A stretch of 64,000 nucleotides of DNA. Origin: Zantedeschia hybrid cultivar. Its lineage: Eukaryota > Streptophyta > Magnoliopsida > Alismatales > Araceae. The notes beneath the pieces are model-generated. The model ran no database searches. It was not told where the DNA came from and saw nothing but the letters and a program-made list of their open reading frames with translations. A program made the position numbers and the translations under genes. Shown piece after piece: positions 60,321 through 64,000 of this stretch. The stretch is from contig JARZZO010000013.1 in assembly GCA_030544215.1 (NCBI GenBank), forward strand, positions 47,201,196-47,265,195, read 5' to 3'. Each line of letters opens with the position of its first letter. Positions within the stretch are counted from its first letter, which is position 1.

Positions 60321-61024
60321 ATTAGAGAATAGGAAAAGAATAAGACCTCTCATTCTTAGAATTAGGTTAATTCTAGTTTGACGGACGGAATGACTTATAC
60401 CGCATCAGAATTATTTATACCAAAATAAGGAGAATAAGTCATTCCACCTTAGACTCAAGAATTATTTATTCTTCTTATTCCGTCAGTGGACCCTATAAAA
60501 CTATCAAATCGAAACACTCCTTATCCTAATATACGTTATTCCGAATAAATAATTCTGAATAATTTATTTTGCGATCAAAGTGAGGCCTTGGATTTTGGGA
60601 CATTCGGAATAACATTAGTATAATCAAATGGGATCTTGGAGTCATGATTGCAATTTTTGGAGCATTTAAAACTCCACGCCTATTGCCCTACTGCTGTGTC
60701 ACTCTCTCATTCACTTTGGCTCTTTTATCCAGCTTCCCCTACTAAGTAACTGTTTTTAAATTCTAAGTCCCAATTTGTTTACAGAATAGGTTATTCAAAA
60801 TTATTTATCTAAAATAGTGTATAGCATAATAAGAGGCGTTTAACTTTAATAGTTCTATGGGATCCACAAGCGGAATAGAAAGGATAAGCAATTCTTAAGT
60901 TTATGGTCGAATTACTTATTCTCCTATTCTAATATAAACAATTCTAACGCGGTATAAGTCATTCTGCCTATCAAATTATAATTAGTCTTAATTTAAAAAT
61001 AAAGGATCTTATTCTTCTCTAATT
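60321..61024. repeat. Element with about 250-bp inverted arms
   Basis: The left arm (60321-60580) and right arm (60775-61024) are inverted copies. Landmarks: GGAATGACTTATACCGC near 60388 against GCGGTATAAGTCATTC near 60950; AGGAGAATAAGTCATTCC against GAATTACTTATTCTCCTA; ATTAGAGAAT at the left edge against TTCTCTAAT at the right edge. The 195-base spacer is unrelated. No coding capacity; probably a non-autonomous DNA transposon. The target duplication was not resolved. Similar GAATAATT/AATTATTC strings near 61575-61790 may be a further fragment. Confidence 0.65.
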
Positions 61025-64000
61025 CTACAAATAAAGTGGGGCAAGAGAATATGTAGCTTTCTCTTCAAAGATCCAAAGATTATAGGGTTAAAAAACGCAT
61101 CGCCACTATTTCTCCTTGAAATGTTTTATAGGATTTTTTTTTTGGTAATTGCAACCCTCGATTATGGATTGGCCAGAGAGGCTCCAGGTTATATGTAGGT
61201 TGCGTCTGCAGTTGTACAGAAGAAGCCTTGTACGTAAACATACTTATGCAATAGTGATTAGGCAGTTAGAATCTTAAGAAGGGCATATATGTAAAGAGAA
61301 AGAGAGCCTTTTTTTCCATGCATGGTCAATTTTAGGTGTCGATTTGGAGTACAGTTTTCCGATGACGCCTGCCAGAAGTCATAGATATAGGAAGGAAAAA
61401 AGCCTCAGGATGGTGTCATTCGCTCTCAAATAAGATTCGGCATGCCGTCATTAGAGATTTTGTCCTCCTATAGCTGATGTGATGTCTTGTCAAGGCTTAT
61501 TTTTTATTTTTTTGTTTTCTGAGGGTCGGTTTATTTTGTGAATGTGACATTTTGAATTTTTTATTCATGAATCTTTTGTTTTAAGATCAAGAATAATTTA
61601 CTTTAGATGAAATAAGTAGTTCAACTGGATAAGTGAAACCTGTGTCTTTTTAAGTAGAATAATTTATTCTACTTATTCTAAGAATAACGGGTTCGAGCTC
61701 CAAAACAAATAAGTCAAATAATCCGTCCAGTTCGACCCTTATCCCACATACAAACCGGCTATAAATTCTTGTTTGAGAATAGAATACATATGAAAAAGAA
61801 TACTTTTATATATATATAATTTTATCATTTATCAACTTTTTATTCTACAAAAGGCAGTATGAGTAAAGATTTTCCTTTTTTTCCTAATGAGGGTGAGATA
61901 TTCGATCTCTTTTTTAAATTCGACCTTGAATGATTAAATCACTCGATTGTTTTTTGTCTCTTGAGGAAATTTTCGACCCCCAAATATATGTCTCCGTTAT
62001 CGAATGATATTTTAACGCCGCCACTAAATAATAACAAGTTATAAATATTGCAAGAATCAGTCCTTTTAGCAAGCCGCGATCCTTCTAATTAATCTTTTAG
62101 ATAGGGAGAGAATCGACAATGTTGACAAGGCTTCATTCTCTCAATTTGCCATGTCAAACGGGCCCTTGCAAGGTACCAAAGGCCTAAGTCAGGGCACAGT
62201 GCATCCAATTAAGGGAGAGGCATGATATGTTTCTTCTTCGAATATCTTGTGGATTGAGATCGTCTACTCCACATGTCTATCTATCGAGATTGTGACGCTC
62301 CTCCATCGGTCGACTAGACAAATTGTGCCACAGTATAGAAGACCTCATCTCGAAGAAAAGTTATAAGAATTAGAACTATATACTCAAGTCCGCCGAGGCA
62401 TGTGAAGTTCACATGGACATGGAGAGCAGCCACATTACTCCAAAGTTCCCCAACCACCCTCTTAAATGGAGGGACCCCGAAAGAGATGCTTGTTTCCTTG
62501 TTCTTGTGCAGCAGCTCCGTTTCAGGCAGTCCTACACACAGGAACAGCACACCCATAGTGTAACAAAGCCAGAAGCGTCTGAAACTTGTCTACTGGAAAA
62601 AGACTTTAATGGTCAGGGCCACCCTATGGTGACAACGACCACGTGAGAGGTGAGCAAAGAAACCCAAATTTGCAATAGGTGAGAAACTAGAAAAAAAAAA
62701 GGGGGGGCTTTTGCATATCTGTTCTTTGTAAGTTTAATATTGAGTAATGGATGTTGCAAAGAAATGTGTCTGGATATGCACCCTTCTTGCAAGGGTGACA
62801 TGAGAGTGTTTGAGGATATGAGCTTCTCAAGTCTCGAGTATTGGTATCCTTTGTTGATTGGTGGGTATGACTTTTGTCAATTCTCAGGGCTTCTACTGAC
62901 AAGGATAACTTTGTGAAAACGGGTTGCAACTTTATGAGACTAAAAACTGACGCAACCCTATTTGACACACACCAAGACAAAAATAGTACTAACGTTTCAT
63001 GCTTAGATGCTTGACATGTTGTAATAAGAATAATAATATTTTTGATAGTTTCGGGGTTCTTTGAAAATCCAAGATATAAAGCCTCCAATGGCGCTCTCTA
63101 TAAGTAATTACTAATACCAAACCTGTAATGAGGGCATTGCAGTAGATGAATAGCACATGTTGGATCCGACTTAAAAAAAATCAATATATTTTTTTCGTTT
63201 ATCTACTGCTATGTTACCATTGCAGTTAAGAGGAGGCATTGCAGCCTTTTACGTTTTTCCATCTTTGGTAACTCGAGCATTGTTGGGGGAACTTCATATG
63301 ATATTGGTCCATATTGTGTTGCAAGAATGGCTTACATGTAAATTTACTTCTCATAACACTAGTTGTCAAATTTTAATCTCGACAAGGGAAATATATGCAA
63401 TAATGCAACCCCCTAGAGAGAGAGAGAGAGAGAGAGAGAAGCATGCAGAGGTGGGGGGGTTGGGATAGTGATGGTGGTGTCGTGAACGGACCCCTAAAGC
63501 TTTTTAGTTGGATGGTGATCCCTGAAACCCACATCTACAAGGAACCTTGGTCGGCGATATTTTTGATTAGCATGCCATGGCGAGCACGTAAACCGTCAGT
63601 TCTTTTATATTCGCACACCTACGTCTTCATGTGCTCCCTGCTCCCCTTGTCCTACCCTAGAATATGTTACACGAACAAGATGGGAGAAGCACCCATACCT
63701 AATTCTAAGCTACGATCACATATTAGATACCTCTCATCTCAAGTTATATATGCTGCTGTGTGGTGTGTTCTGATTGACCATTAGGCTACTCCATAAACTA
63801 GCACAATAAGCTCCCACCCACTTCCCCATCCAATAAGCTCGAATTAGATTTAATATGCGCACACGCACATCAATATAAACAAATCGAAGTCTCTGATGTG
63901 TTTGGTGTCCATGTACGTATCCATGTCTGTTGTTACCTACTATTTATACAATATAGGGAGAGACCAAGTGACCAATCTTGCTGTGTGGTTGGCGTTTACC
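61025..64000. other. Right end of window, no gene recognised
   Basis: Open frames of up to 133 codons occur on both strands (for example 62687-63088 minus and 63443-63784 plus), but none has a recognisable domain, splice context or coding character. A (GA)n tract lies at 63415-63438. Confidence 0.45.

Noticed and set aside
62687..63088. 133-codon minus-strand frame
   Set aside because: No recognisable domain or promoter context; ends in a homopolymer-derived Phe run.

Overview
This is nuclear DNA from a flowering plant. The coding exons are short, have canonical GT-AG introns, and encode conserved plant proteins. A plastid rpoC2 fragment is embedded as a nuclear copy, and most non-genic DNA is small transposons and retrotransposon debris. 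The GC-rich, CpG-rich first exon of the arabinosyltransferase gene would suit a monocot or an early-diverging angiosperm, but I cannot name the species.

Five protein-coding loci can be supported. (1) 1807-1991, minus: first exon of translocon-associated protein beta (TRAP-beta); the rest lies beyond the left edge. (2) 5236-16983, minus: a complete six-coding-exon gene for a plant Atos-family protein (793 aa), with a 7.2-kb third intron full of repeats. (3) 22568-28677, plus: a complete five-coding-exon gene for mitochondrial ribosomal protein bL19m (247 aa). (4) 40835-46727, plus: a complete eight-exon gene for hydroxyproline O-arabinosyltransferase (371 aa). (5) 50653-50819, plus: a first exon like that of the ubiquitin-conjugating enzyme UBC27, apparently frameshifted by a 17-bp loss, with no further exons recognised. 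The genes do not form a pathway; they are ordinary housekeeping or secretory-pathway neighbours.

The rest is mobile DNA and repeats. Seven hAT-like non-autonomous elements have 8-bp target-site duplications (3.2, 4.3, 8.9, 23.9, 33.3, 38.4 and 59.2 kb), one of them with a perfect duplication. There is a Mutator-like MITE at 44.2 kb and a 1.3-kb element with about 330-bp terminal inverted repeats at 30.4 kb. Further long inverted-repeat elements lie at 18.6, 36.7 and 60.3 kb. A 5'-truncated LINE at 25.2 kb and a second retroposon at 53.7 kb have perfect 16- and 17-bp target-site duplications. A complete but non-autonomous LTR retrotransposon occupies 55212-58203.

The most unusual structure is the tandem-repeat field at 10.2-11.1 kb inside the large Atos intron. 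It has 50-bp monomers, then 115-bp three-part units, then 25-bp units. Each core can form a small hairpin whose stem changes are compensated between sub-units. I found no CRISPR array, operon, RNA gene or clearly new multi-gene system. Intergenic DNA at 19-22, 34-40, 46.7-50.6 and 61-64 kb is AT-rich with no gene I could recognise.
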